A DNA stretch of 36,889 bases. It comes from Pseudarthrobacter albicanus. GTDB lineage: Bacteria > Actinomycetota > Actinomycetes > Actinomycetales > Micrococcaceae. This document shows positions 1 through 8,512 of the stretch, in pieces. Both the position numbers and the translations under genes were made by a program. The notes beneath the pieces were generated by a model. It worked only from the letters and a program-made list of their open reading frames with translations. It did no database searches and had not been told where the DNA came from. Each line of letters starts with the position of its first letter. Position 1 is the first letter of the stretch. Location: contig NZ_JAGPOT010000076.1 of the NCBI RefSeq assembly GCF_018224015.1, forward strand, positions 1 through 36,889. Direction: 5' to 3'.

Positions 1-507
1 GACAACCGCCAGATGGTCAGCGGTCAAAATGTCACACCCAAATGCCACCATAAGAACCATCAGGCAGCCGGTAAGCCCTGACCCACTGGAAACCACGCCT
101 CATGAAAGATCGAGGTTAGGGCGGAGTCCGAGGCCATGGATACACGGACATGACGCCGGTCGCCAAACAGCCGCCGCGGCCGTTTGCAATGCCCGGGCAG
201 ACCGGAACGCCGAGACTCACCCGCAATAATCCCAAATCCGCTTGAGACGTCGGCGCCGCGCTGTGCACTATGAAAAGGCATGGTCGGGCGGCACGTCCCA
301 GCCGAAGCAGCCCCCGAGCACTCCTACGCGAAGCGGAGGCAGTGGATTAGAGGCAAAGTTTTACCCATCCTGGTGGACGCAATGAGGCCAAACCTGTGAG
401 CTCGCAGAGCTGCCCAAGGGTCACAGGCGTTCCTGGATTGGACCTACCGCAGCTCCGCAGTGGCGCGGCAGCCGGACATCCGGATTCATGAATGGAAGCA
501 CTGAACA
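1..507. other. Region without a recognisable gene
   Basis: Short open frames exist on both strands here, but none has a convincing ribosome binding site, a recognisable domain or a composition like the confident genes of the window. I found no tRNA-like cloverleaf, no insertion sequence end and no long inverted repeat. It may be the decayed end of a gene lying to the left, or true intergenic DNA in front of the small gene that starts at 508. Confidence 0.4.
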
Positions 508-687
508 ATGACGTTTGAAACTGCCGACTCTGTAACCCACAAGCTCTGGGACCGCTCCACCATGCACCACGAGCTGGACGCCCTGGTCCACGACCTCTCG
601 GAGCTCCACAACACCGCCAAGAGCAACATCGCGGTCCACGCCAGCGGACCCAACACCTTCACGCTCAGCCTGAACCACGGCGCATAA
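508..687 (+). CDS. Small hypothetical protein, 59 aa
   Basis: An ATG at 508 opens 59 codons ending in TAA at 685-687. A GGAAG sequence about nine bases upstream can serve as ribosome binding site, and the two nearby ATGs at 488 and 492 are out of frame, so 508 is the only sensible start. The protein (it begins MTFETADSVT and ends FTLSLNHGA) is rich in His, Leu and acidic residues, with a predicted helical middle part and a short beta-like tail. There is no signal peptide or membrane segment. I do not recognise the family. A perfect 18-bp hairpin starting 30 bases after the stop supports a real, separately terminated transcript. Confidence 0.5.
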   Translation: MTFETADSVTHKLWDRSTMHHELDALVHDLSELHNTAKSNIAVHASGPNTFTLSLNHGA

Positions 688-716
688 AGCCGGCGTCCAA
701 GCAGTTAGCAGCGCCC

Positions 717-757
717 AAGGACGACGGCGGGAGGCAACCCCTCCCGCCGTCGTCCTT
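717..757 (+). terminator. Perfect 18-bp hairpin, likely terminator
   Basis: The arm AAGGACGACGGCGGGAGG (717-734) is exactly complementary to 740-757 across a five-base CAACC loop. It lies 30 bases after the stop of the small gene at 508-687. A clear U-tract is missing, as is common in high-GC actinobacteria, so termination is inferred from position and stem strength. Confidence 0.7.
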
Positions 758-797
758 TGGCGTTTAGCCCCTCATACCCACGCCGTCGCCTGGCTGG

Positions 798-1574
798 GTG
801 TGGGACTCGAAGCGGTTTTCGCCGGAGCTTTCCTCGCTGGCATCGGAAGGCCGGCCGGCGATCGAGGAGCAGGTCACGCGGGTCACCGACGTACCGGCTC
901 TGTCGTCCGAACAGTTCCGGCAGGTTTTCTTCAAAGGCATCCCAGACGGTCGTTCTCCGCAATTCAGCATGAAGGTTGAGACCCTCAAGAATGCGACTAT
1001 CGAACTTGCCAGCGGCAGTGAGGTTGAGTCTGTTTTCAAAGGACGAAAAATCGATGGAAGGTTGGTTGACCACATCCGGGGTCTATCTCGATCCGATCTG
1101 GAAGAGATTGACACATGGTTTCCGGAGGATTCAGTCCACGTACGATACAAATCCGACGAAAGCTCTCCCTGGAGTCCAATTTCCGAAGGATCCCCTGGAC
1201 AACGAACCGCCGCCCTGCTTGCCTTCGTTCTAAGCATGGGAACCGAGCCCCTCATTTTGGACCAACCGGAAGACGATCTCGAGAACCAACTCATCTATTC
1301 ATTGGTTGTTGGCACTCTGCGGTCAATCAAAAGTTGTCGCCAAGTCATCGTCGTCACCCATAACGCGAATATTGTCGTAAACGGAAACGCCGAAAACGTC
1401 ATCGTCCTCCAGAGATCCGCTGAAACGACGTCGATCCATGCGACTGGCGCGCTCGAAAGAAAGGATGTCCGAAGCGCTGTATGTCAGATAATGGAAGGCG
1501 GGGAGGCAGCATTTACCAAGCGATTTGAACGTTTGGGAATCAAGCTTCCTTCGCACATCGGCGCACTTCGCTAA
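798..1574 (+). pseudogene. C-terminal remnant of a TrlF-like AAA/ABC-type ATPase
   Basis: The 258-codon frame (GTG at 798) encodes only the second half of an ABC-like ATPase. An ABC-signature-like SPGQRTAALL lies near residue 131, a Walker B segment LILDQPEDDLEN near 153, and a switch region VTHNANIVV near 188. The DQPEDDLEN plus THNANI combination is characteristic of the TrlF-family PHP/ATPase proteins associated with phage defence islands, which are several times longer. No Walker A motif or N-terminal domain is present, and in-frame reading upstream stops at 765-767, just behind a terminator hairpin. The stretch is visibly poorer in G+C than its surroundings, suggesting acquired DNA. I read it as a truncated remnant; a separately expressed C-terminal fragment cannot be excluded. 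Confidence 0.6.
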
Positions 1575-1585
1575 CTCCTTTTCGT

Positions 1586-1625
1586 GAAGATAAGGGCCAG
1601 GTCGCACGGCCCGGCCCTTATCTTC
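1586..1625 (+). terminator. Hairpin after the ATPase remnant
   Basis: GAAGATAAGGGCC (1586-1598) is complementary to 1613-1625 with a 14-base loop. It begins 12 bases behind the stop of the ATPase remnant. The stem is perfect over 13 pairs but is not followed by a T-run, so it is a likely but not classical terminator. Confidence 0.55.
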
Positions 1626-1910
1626 AGCAATTAACTACGCAACTTACCGCGTCCCCCGGCAAGGAGGTTCTACTACTACTAGTCGGCAGTTCAGAACGCT
1701 TAGGTGCGGGGCGCTCGTGGCCCACAGTGTCTCGTCTACCAATCGACATCGGACCGAGCTCAACATGGCAACACCGTTTCCTCCAATCTCAAGGATCCAA
1801 ACGCCGATAACAGCGCACAGCTGAACCCTCGGGTGATGAGGCTACCCGCCCTGTCGCACCATGGATGGTCTACGCGTGGTCCCGCCAAGCGGCCAAGCGG
1901 AGCAGCGCAC
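1626..1910. other. Intergenic stretch without a recognisable gene
   Basis: Between the hairpin at 1586-1625 and the end of the minus-strand exporter gene at 1911 I see no supported gene. A short run of CTA triplets near 1670 is too brief to be meaningful. An AAGGAGG-like sequence near 1660 is not followed by a plausible reading frame. No terminator for the leftward exporter operon is evident. Confidence 0.4.
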
Positions 1911-3944
1911 CTATACCTCCGCCACCGGAGCCGCGAACTGCGCGGCGTACAGCGCCGCGTACGCCCCGCCCGCGGCCAACAGCTCGGCATGGTTCCCCTG
2001 CTCAACGATCTGCCCGGATTCCATCACCAGGATGAGGTCGGCGTCGCGGATGGTGGAGAGGCGGTGTGCGATCACGAAGCTGGTCCGGTCGGAGCGCAGC
2101 GCACTCATCGCCTTCTGCACCAGCACCTCGGTGCGGGTGTCCACCGAGCTGGTCGCCTCGTCCAGGATCAGCACGGACGGACGGGCCAGGAAGGCCCGGG
2201 CAATCGTGAGCAGCTGCTTCTCCCCCGCCGACACGTTGGAGCCCTCGTCGTCGAGCACCGTGTCGTAGCCCTCCGGCAGGGACCGCACGAAGCGGTCCAC
2301 GTACGTCGCCCGGGCCGCCTCCAGAATCTCCTCCTCCGAGGCCGAAGGCCGGCCGTAGGCGATGTTGTCCCGGATACTCCCGCCGAACAGCCACGTATCC
2401 TGCAGCACCATGCCCATCCGCGAGCGCAGCTCGTTGCGCGTCATCGCGGTGACGTCCACGCCGTCGAGCGTGATCCGCCCGGCGTCGAGCTCATAGAACC
2501 GCATCATCAGGTTCACCAGCGTCGTCTTGCCCGCCCCGGTGGGCCCCACGATCGCCACGGTCTGCCCGGGCTCCGCCACCAGGCTCAGGTCGGCGATCAG
2601 GGGCTTGTCCGGCGAATAGGAGAACGAGACGTTCTCGAACACCAGCCGGCCCCGGCCGCCGTTCGGCGCCACAGAAGGAACAGGATCAAGCGATTGCTCC
2701 TCCGTGTCCAGCAGCTCGAACACCCGCTCCGCCGATGCCACCCCGGACTGCAGCAGGTTGGCCATGGACCCGAGCTGGGCCAGCGGCTGGGTGAACTGCC
2801 GGGAGTACTGGATGAACGCCTGCACGTCGCCGAGCTGCATCGCACCCGAAGCCACCTGCAGCCCGCCCACCACCGCGATCCCCACGTAGACGAGGTTCCC
2901 GATGAACGTCATGGCCGGCATGATCAGCCCCGAAATGAACTGCGCGCCGAAGCTGGCCTGGTACAGCTCCGTGTTCTTCTGCCGGAACCGCTCCTCCACC
3001 TCCCGCTGCCGCCCGAACACCTTCACCAGCGCGTGCCCGGTGTAGGTCTCCTCGATCTGCCCGTTCAGCTCGCCGGTGTGCTTCCACTGCGCCACGAACA
3101 GCTTCTGCGAGCGCTTCGCGATCACCGCCGTGGTCGCGAGCGTCAGCGGAATGGTCACCAGCGCAATGATGGCCAGCGTCGGCGAGAGGATGACCATCAT
3201 CACCAGCACCCCCGCCACCGTCAGCAGCGACGTGACCGCCTGGCTGATGGACTGCTGCAGGCTCTGCGAGATGTTGTCGACGTCGTTGGTCACCCGGCTC
3301 AGCAGCTCGCCGCGCTGCACCGAATCGAAGTAGCGCAGCGGCAGCCGGTGGATTTTCGCCTCGATCCGCTCGCGCAGCCGGTACATGGTGCGCTGCACGA
3401 CGCCGTTGAGCACGTACGCCTGCACCCAGCCGAACGCGGAGGCCAGCACGTACAGCGCCAGCGCCCACAGCAGCACGGTGGACAGGGCGGTGAAGTCGAT
3501 CCCGGTGCCGGGGGTCAGCGTCATGGCGCTGAGCATGTCCGCCTTCTGGTTCTCGCCCGCGGCGCGCAGCTGCGCGATCAGCTGGGCCTTGCTCACGCCG
3601 GGCGGGAGCTGCTTGGACACGACGCCGGAGAAGATCAGGTTGGTCCCCTCGCCGAGCAGCCGCGGCCCGATCACCGAGAACGTCACGCTGCCGACGGCGA
3701 GCACCAGGACCAGCACGAGCCAGAGCCGCTCCGGGCGCAGGGTCCCGAGCAGCCGTTTCGCCGAGGGCCAGAAGTTCATCGGCTTCTCCGCCGGGATGTT
3801 CATCCCCGCGAACGGTCCCCCGCGGCCCGGTCCGCCCGGCGGGCGCGGCGGCATGCGGACGACGGCGGGTTCCCCGCCGGGCCTGGGCGCGCCGGGCCCG
3901 GCAGCGGGAGCCGCCGGGGTGGGGGCCTTGTCGGTGCGGCTCAT
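1911..3944 (-). CDS. ABC exporter half-transporter, catalytic subunit (heterodimer partner 2)
   Basis: This 677-residue protein is a type IV-fold ABC exporter half-molecule. A proline/glycine-rich cytosolic extension (about residues 1-55) precedes six membrane segments and a C-terminal ATPase. Walker A is GPTGAGKT (467-474), Walker B is [12 protein letters not shown] with catalytic Glu596, and the switch histidine is His627. The signature motif is deviant: VSAGEKQ (571-577) instead of LSGGQ. Its partner, encoded just upstream, has the complementary defects, so this protein supplies the working Walker A/B of the single active site, as in TM287/288, LmrCD and BmrCD. The ATG at 3944 overlaps the partner's TGA by four bases (ATGA), so translation is coupled. 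Role by family: drug or lipid export; substrate unknown. Confidence 0.93.
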   Translation of the reverse strand: MSRTDKAPTPAAPAAGPGAPRPGGEPAVVRMPPRPPGGPGRGGPFAGMNIPAEKPMNFWPSAKRLLGTLRPERLWLVLVLVLAVGSVTFSVIGPRLLGEGTNLIFSGVVSKQLPPGVSKAQLIAQLRAAGENQKADMLSAMTLTPGTGIDFTALSTVLLWALALYVLASAFGWVQAYVLNGVVQRTMYRLRERIEAKIHRLPLRYFDSVQRGELLSRVTNDVDNISQSLQQSISQAVTSLLTVAGVLVMMVILSPTLAIIALVTIPLTLATTAVIAKRSQKLFVAQWKHTGELNGQIEETYTGHALVKVFGRQREVEERFRQKNTELYQASFGAQFISGLIMPAMTFIGNLVYVGIAVVGGLQVASGAMQLGDVQAFIQYSRQFTQPLAQLGSMANLLQSGVASAERVFELLDTEEQSLDPVPSVAPNGGRGRLVFENVSFSYSPDKPLIADLSLVAEPGQTVAIVGPTGAGKTTLVNLMMRFYELDAGRITLDGVDVTAMTRNELRSRMGMVLQDTWLFGGSIRDNIAYGRPSASEEEILEAARATYVDRFVRSLPEGYDTVLDDEGSNVSAGEKQLLTIARAFLARPSVLILDEATSSVDTRTEVLVQKAMSALRSDRTSFVIAHRLSTIRDADLILVMESGQIVEQGNHAELLAAGGAYAALYAAQFAAPVAEV

Positions 3945-5695
3945 ACCGTCTCCTCCGCGGCCAGCTGCGAGTTCACGATCTCGCGGTACGTTTCCGAGGT
4001 GCCGAGCAGCTCGCCGTGCGTGCCGTGCGCGACGATCCTGCCGGCGTCGAGCACGAGGATCTGGTCCGCGTCGGCGATGCTGGACACGCGCTGGGCGATG
4101 ATCACCAGGGTGGCGCCGGCGGTGTGCCGTTTGAGGGCCTGCCGGAGCCGGGCGTCGGTGGCGGTGTCCAGCGAGGAGAACGAGTCGTCGAAGATGTACA
4201 GCTCGGGCCGTTTCACCAGCGCCCGGGCGATCGCGATCCGCTGCCGCTGCCCGCCGGAGACGTTGGTGCCGCCCTGCGAGATCGGCGCGTCCAGCCCGCC
4301 CTCCATCTCGGCCACGAAGTCCTCCGCCTGCGCGATGGACAGCGCCCGCCAGAGCTCCTCCTCCGTGGCGTCGGGTTTGCCGTACAGCAGGTTGCTGCGG
4401 ACCGTGCCGGAAAACAGGTAGGGCTTCTGCGGGACCAGGCCGATGTGCCCCCACAGCAGGTCCGGGTGCAGCTCCTTCACGTCCACCCCGCCGATCCGCA
4501 CCGAGCCGGACGTCGCGTCGAAGAGCCGCGGCATGAGGTTCACCAGGGTGGTCTTGCCCGAGCCCGTGCTGCCGATGATCGCCGTCGTCTGCCCGGCACG
4601 GGCGGTGAAGCCGATGCCGGCCAGGACCGGCCGCTCGGCACCCGGGTAGGCGAAGCCGACGTCGCTCATCTGAAGCTCGCCCCGCCCCCGGGAACCGTGC
4701 ACGGTGCCGCCGGCAAAGCCGACCGGGTGCGCCGGCGGCCGGACGCTGGATTCGGTCCCCAGCACCTCCCCGATCCGGTCCGCCGAGACCGCCGCGCGCG
4801 GGATCATGATGGCCATGAACGTGGCCATCATGACCGACATCAGGATCTGCATCAGGTAGCTGAGGAAGGCGATCATGGTGCCCACCTGCATGGAGCCGTC
4901 CTCGATCCGGAACGCCCCGAACCAGATCACGGCCACGCTGGAGACGTTCAGGACCAGCATCACCACGGGAAACGCGAGCGCCATCAGCCGTCCGGCGCGC
5001 AGGGCCGTGTCCGTGACGTCCTCGTTGGCCTTGGCGAACCGGCCGGTCTCGATGTCCTCGCGGACGAAGGCGCGCACCACCCGGATGCCGGTGAGCTGTT
5101 CGCGGAGCACCCGGTTGACGGCGTCGATCCGGACCTGCATCAGCCGGAACAGCGGGACCATCCGGGTGATGATCACCCCGATCCCGGCCAGCAGCACCGG
5201 CACGCTGACGGCGATGAGCCAGGACAGCTGCACGTCCTGGCGGATGGCCATGATGACCCCGCCGATGCTGAGCATGGGCGCCGCGACCATCAGCGTGGCG
5301 GACATCAGCACGAGCTGCTGGACCTGCTGGACGTCGTTGGTGGAGCGGGTGATGAGCGACGGCGCGCCGAAGCGGGTGACCTCCTGCTCGGAGAACTCCG
5401 CCACCCGCGTGAAGACCGCCCCGCGCAGGTCCCGGCCCAGGCCCATCGCCGCCTTCGCACCGAAATACACGGCGGTGACGGCGCAGGCGATCTGCAGCAG
5501 GGTGATGACCAGCATCAGGGTGCCGGTGCGCAGGATGTACCCGGTGTCCCCCTTCGCGACGCCCTCATCGATGATGTCCGCGTTCAGGGTGGGCAGGTAC
5601 AGCGACGCGGTGGACTGCGCCAGCTGGAAAACGACGACGGCGGACAGCAGCCGCCGCTGCGGCCGCAGGTATTCAACGAGCAGTCTCCAGAGCAT
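3941..5695 (-). CDS. ABC exporter half-transporter with degenerate ATP site (heterodimer partner 1)
   Basis: This 584-residue half-transporter has an N-terminal six-helix membrane domain followed by an ATPase domain. Walker A GSTGSGKT is at about 375-383 and the signature VSGGQ at 479-483. The Walker B sequence [11 protein letters not shown] carries Asp504 where the catalytic glutamate should be, and the switch region reads IIAQRVSSI with Gln in place of His. These two substitutions mark the non-hydrolysing site of heterodimeric exporters; its good signature motif completes the active site with the downstream partner. I chose the ATG at 5695 because GGAG lies five bases before it; an in-frame ATG at 5710 and a longer frame from 5740 are alternatives. 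First gene of a two-gene leftward operon; no adjacent regulator gene is visible. Confidence 0.92.
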   Translation of the reverse strand: MLWRLLVEYLRPQRRLLSAVVVFQLAQSTASLYLPTLNADIIDEGVAKGDTGYILRTGTLMLVITLLQIACAVTAVYFGAKAAMGLGRDLRGAVFTRVAEFSEQEVTRFGAPSLITRSTNDVQQVQQLVLMSATLMVAAPMLSIGGVIMAIRQDVQLSWLIAVSVPVLLAGIGVIITRMVPLFRLMQVRIDAVNRVLREQLTGIRVVRAFVREDIETGRFAKANEDVTDTALRAGRLMALAFPVVMLVLNVSSVAVIWFGAFRIEDGSMQVGTMIAFLSYLMQILMSVMMATFMAIMIPRAAVSADRIGEVLGTESSVRPPAHPVGFAGGTVHGSRGRGELQMSDVGFAYPGAERPVLAGIGFTARAGQTTAIIGSTGSGKTTLVNLMPRLFDATSGSVRIGGVDVKELHPDLLWGHIGLVPQKPYLFSGTVRSNLLYGKPDATEEELWRALSIAQAEDFVAEMEGGLDAPISQGGTNVSGGQRQRIAIARALVKRPELYIFDDSFSSLDTATDARLRQALKRHTAGATLVIIAQRVSSIADADQILVLDAGRIVAHGTHGELLGTSETYREIVNSQLAAEETV

Positions 5696-5784
5696 CCGGT
5701 CTCCAACCATGCCTGCATGCGCTTCAGGATCTTCACGCACGGTGATTCGAAGGCCAGTGTACGTCCGGTTCCCGGTGGAAGCCG

Positions 5785-6834
5785 CGGTGATTCTCCACCT
5801 GGCCGCTCAAGGCCGTCCTCTGCGCCCGGGGCCGGGCCCTCACCCGCTACTGCCGGGACAAAGGCTGCCCTACCGTAAACTCGGGAAGCTGGTGGTCGCC
5901 GTCACCGACGAGGAGCTCCCCCGGCTGGACGAGATCGAACGCCGCGCCAGGGAAAACCAGGTCCCCGGCGTGAAGCGGCTCAACGCCGCGCAGCTGAGGG
6001 AGATCGAGCCGCACGCAGCGGGCGTGGCCGCCGTCCACTCGCCGGAAACCGCCGTCGTGGACTACGCGGCGATCACCGAAGCCCTCGCGCAGGACGTGCG
6101 GCTGGGGCGGCGGGTCCGTGCTGCTGGGCCAGGAGGTCGTGGCCGTGAAGAACGCGCACGGGCCGGCGCACGTGTCCACTCCGGCCGGCACGCACAGCTT
6201 CGACCGCCTGGTGGTGTGCGCGGGGCTGCAGTCCGATCTGGTGGCGAAACTGGTGGGGGCCAGCCCGTCCCCCGCGATCCTTGCGTTCCGCGGCGAATAC
6301 TGGGTGATGGCCGCCGAGCGGAGCCACCTGGTGAACGGCATGATCTACCCGGTCCCGGATCCGCGTTTCCCCTTCCTGGGCGTGCACTTCACCCGCGGCG
6401 TCTACGACGACGTCCGCGTGGGCCCCAACGCGGTGCCGGCCGTGGCGCGGGAAGGCTACTCGTGGGGCCGGGTGTCGCTGAAGGACACGCTGGCGTCGCT
6501 GGGCTGGCCCGGGGCGCCGGCCCTGGCGCGGAAACACTGGCGGATGGGGGTGCGGGAAATTTCGGCGTCGCTGCTCAAACCGCTGTACTTCCGGCAGGCC
6601 CGGCAGTTCCTGCCCGCCCCGCAACCTTCAGACCTGGCGGCGAAGGCCGGCGCGGGCGTCCGGGCCCATGCCTGGGACGCGGACGGGTCCCTGCTCGACG
6701 ATTTCGCCGTGGACCGGCTCGGCGCCGTCACCCTGCTGCGCAATGCACCCTCCCCGGCCGCGACCTCCGCCCTGGCGATCGCCGACCACGTCCTGGAGCA
6801 CTACCTGCGGATCGCCAGGCATCCGCTGCCGTAG
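5785..6834 (+). pseudogene. lhgO: Decayed L-2-hydroxyglutarate oxidase (FAD-dependent)
   Basis: The DNA spells an LhgO-type flavoprotein only if the reading frame is switched. One frame gives an LKAVLCARGRALTRYC segment (about 5805-5860); another gives LPYRKLGKLVVA and onward (5864-6105); a third gives GGSVLLGQEVVAV to the end (6109-6834). The third part contains the hallmark stretches RGEYWVM, LIYPVPDP-like MIYPVPDPRFPFLGVHF, GPNAVPAVAREGY and NAPSPAAT near the C-terminus. The N-terminal FAD-binding GxGxxG region is missing altogether, and the sequence before 5800 is scrambled. Family members oxidise L-2-hydroxyglutarate to 2-oxoglutarate; this copy cannot be functional as read. Two sequencing errors could explain the frameshifts but not the lost N-terminus. 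Confidence 0.8.
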
Positions 6835-6921
6835 CCGGCACCCGAACGGGCCTTGCCCTGACGGGGCCGGGGCGCGCCCTCAACGTCTGCCAACTGATCT
6901 TCAAGACGCACAGGATGCCCG

Positions 6922-7152
6922 TTACTGGAGAAATCTGAAGGCACTCCATTTGGCGGGTCTGAGTCGACAGTCGTCGTGGTGTTGTGCCGCGAAGGACGGC
7001 TTCCGCTGCGAACCTGCCCTGTGAACGGCGGGAGCGTTGCAGGAGAGGCAGACAAGCATTTTGCGATGGCGGTTCTGCCATTGGTCGTCCTTTTGGCTGA
7101 ACTCCTGTGCGTCCCAGTCGTGGCCGTCCAGCAGACTCTTAGCACGTTTCAT
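6922..7152 (-). pseudogene. N-terminal fragment of a cysteine-motif hypothetical protein
   Basis: A 76-codon frame starts with ATG at 7152, preceded by AAGGGAAGAG at good spacing. It begins MKRAKSLLDGHDWDAQEF and contains CLSC (about residues 35-38), then SFAAQHHDDC (about 53-62). This CxxC plus FxAxxHxxxC arrangement resembles the N-terminal zinc-binding part of a larger family of uncharacterised actinobacterial proteins, as far as I can recall. The frame ends abruptly after a short tail (WSAFRFLQ), so I read it as a truncated gene. It lies between the LhgO pseudogene and the end of the sugar operon, in a stretch that otherwise holds no gene. It could alternatively be a small intact protein. 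Confidence 0.45.
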
Positions 7153-7202
7153 CGCTCTTCCCTTTAGTCTGAATGGAAATTGGCTGCCTTCTTATCTGGC
7201 AC

Positions 7203-8231
7203 TTAGCCGAAAAGGAGACTTGCTTCGTCCCAGCGTTCCTGAGGTACGGTTTTCAGGCTCCCTAGGGCGGTATCGAAATCAATGGATTCGATTGACGTTC
7301 CCTTGAGGGTGACCATGGTCCCCCAGCGGTTGTGCGCCACAGAGTCGACTGCGGCCATGCCCAGCCGTGTGGCCAGGACGCGGTCGAATGCAGAGGGCAC
7401 TCCCCCACGTTGTATGTGGCCAAGCACGGTAGCGCGGGTCTCGATTCCGGTCCGTGCCTCGATTTCGGGGGCGAGCTTTTCGCCAATTCCGCCCAGTCGT
7501 GGCCGTCCGAACGTATCGAGCCCACGACCGGAGTGCGCCGCCTCCTGGCCCTGTTCGATAAATCCCTCTGCCACGACTACCAGGGGCGCGCGTCCGCGCC
7601 GCTGGGCTTCCTGGACCCACGTCGCGATTTGGGCTGCCGATACTGGTTGTTCAGGGATGAGAATGGCGTGTGCCCCTGCTGCCATGCCCGCGTGGAGGGC
7701 GATCCAGCCGGCATGCCGACCCATGACTTCCGCGACCATGCATCGGTGGTGTGATTCGCCGGTGGTTCGCAGCCTGTCGATGGCTTCCGTGGCAATCTGG
7801 ACGGCCGTGTCGAAACCGAAAGTGTAGTCGGTAGCCGCCAGGTCGTTGTCCACAGTTTTCGGAACACCGACAATTTTGAGGCCCTCTTGCGACAGGCGCT
7901 GGGCCGCGGCCAGCGTTCCTTCCCCTCCGATGGCAATGAGGGCGTCGATGCCCAATGATACGAGGGTCATCTTTATGTTGTGGGCGCCGCCGTTGGGTCC
8001 GTCGAACGGATTCGTCCGTGAGGTTCCAAGGATGGTGCCTCCCTGTTTGGAGATTCCTCGTACTTTTTCTCTGGGAAGTTCCAGCACCTCCCCGTCCACT
8101 ACTCCGCGCCATCCATCACGGAATCCGACGAAGGTGTGGCCGTAGGCCTTGATGCCTTTGAGCACGGCCCCGCGGATGACCGCATTTAGTCCGGGGCAGT
8201 CGCCCCCGCTGGTCAGGATACCTATTTTCAT
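7203..8231 (-). CDS. pfkA: 6-phosphofructokinase
   Basis: The 342-residue protein is a full-length group A phosphofructokinase, phosphorylating fructose 6-phosphate to the 1,6-bisphosphate in the cytosol. It opens with MKIGILTSGGDCPGLNAVIR, the phosphoryl-donor loop. It has IGGEGT (101-106) where E. coli PfkA has GGDGS, PKTVDND (124-130) with the catalytic Asp128, and a VMGRHAGW substrate loop. Glycine in the donor motif points to ATP, whereas PPi enzymes have Asp there; the PKT lysine is the residue usually seen in PPi-dependent enzymes. The mixture is typical of actinobacterial forms, and donor preference is not certain. The ATG at 8231 is preceded by GAAGAAAG. Last gene of the leftward sugar array, 281 bases after transaldolase. 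A longer in-frame extension lacks family similarity. Confidence 0.93.
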   Translation of the reverse strand: MKIGILTSGGDCPGLNAVIRGAVLKGIKAYGHTFVGFRDGWRGVVDGEVLELPREKVRGISKQGGTILGTSRTNPFDGPNGGAHNIKMTLVSLGIDALIAIGGEGTLAAAQRLSQEGLKIVGVPKTVDNDLAATDYTFGFDTAVQIATEAIDRLRTTGESHHRCMVAEVMGRHAGWIALHAGMAAGAHAILIPEQPVSAAQIATWVQEAQRRGRAPLVVVAEGFIEQGQEAAHSGRGLDTFGRPRLGGIGEKLAPEIEARTGIETRATVLGHIQRGGVPSAFDRVLATRLGMAAVDSVAHNRWGTMVTLKGTSIESIDFDTALGSLKTVPQERWDEASLLFG

Positions 8232-8512
8232 GCTGGATCTTTCTTCATGCTGGATGTGGATTGAATGCAGTTTCGGCCAGGTCCCCGGCGGCCTGTGGCG
8301 GCTGCTATCTGCAGGAATTCCGATCGGCCGATGTGACTGGTCTGCTCGTCCTGATGGTCGAGGGCCGTTCGATGAGTTCTGACCAACCGAACGGGTCGAA
8401 CCCAATGCATGAATGCGCGCGAACATCGAGTCCGCTTCTGGTGTCGTGCTGCGGCTAAGAGACATGGGGGTGGACGGGCGCCCAGGGCGGCGGAGTTGTG
8501 CATTGTAGGTAC
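8232..8512 (-). other. tal-pfkA intergenic region with a mini-ORF at the pfk start
   Basis: This 281-base gap is the second largest inside the sugar array (after hairpin-containing 9635-9832). A 12-bp direct repeat, TTCATGCTGGAT on the plus strand, occurs at 8227-8238 and 8244-8255. On the coding strand this creates an upstream ATG at 8248, followed by AAGAAAGATCCAGC and a TGA that overlaps the pfkA ATG. The palindrome ATCGGCCGAT sits at 8323-8332 and a GAATGCGC sequence resembling the operator repeats of the island is near 8411. A separate promoter for pfkA is possible but I cannot assign -10/-35 boxes with confidence. Confidence 0.35.

Noticed and set aside
29..281. Two overlapping short frames at the left edge
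   Set aside because: No binding site, domain or codon bias in favour of either; not reported as genes.
1665..1682. CTA triplet run as a microsatellite
   Set aside because: Only about four units; too short to call a repeat.
1704..4421. Very long open frame on the plus strand opposite the exporter genes
   Set aside because: Its protein is Arg/His/Pro-rich without domains, and it lies antisense to two clearly recognisable ABC transporter genes. Such frames arise from high third-position GC.
4016..6938. Long plus-strand frames antisense to exporter partner 1
   Set aside because: They are composition artefacts; only the part beyond about 5785 carries protein similarity (LhgO), which I list as a pseudogene.
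6801..7145. 114-codon minus-strand frame overlapping the cysteine-motif fragment
   Set aside because: The overlapping 76-codon frame has a better ribosome binding site and a recognisable Cys/His pattern.
8232..8465. In-frame N-terminal extension of phosphofructokinase
   Set aside because: The family always begins at the MKIGILTSGGD segment; the extension has no similarity and includes the mini-ORF region.
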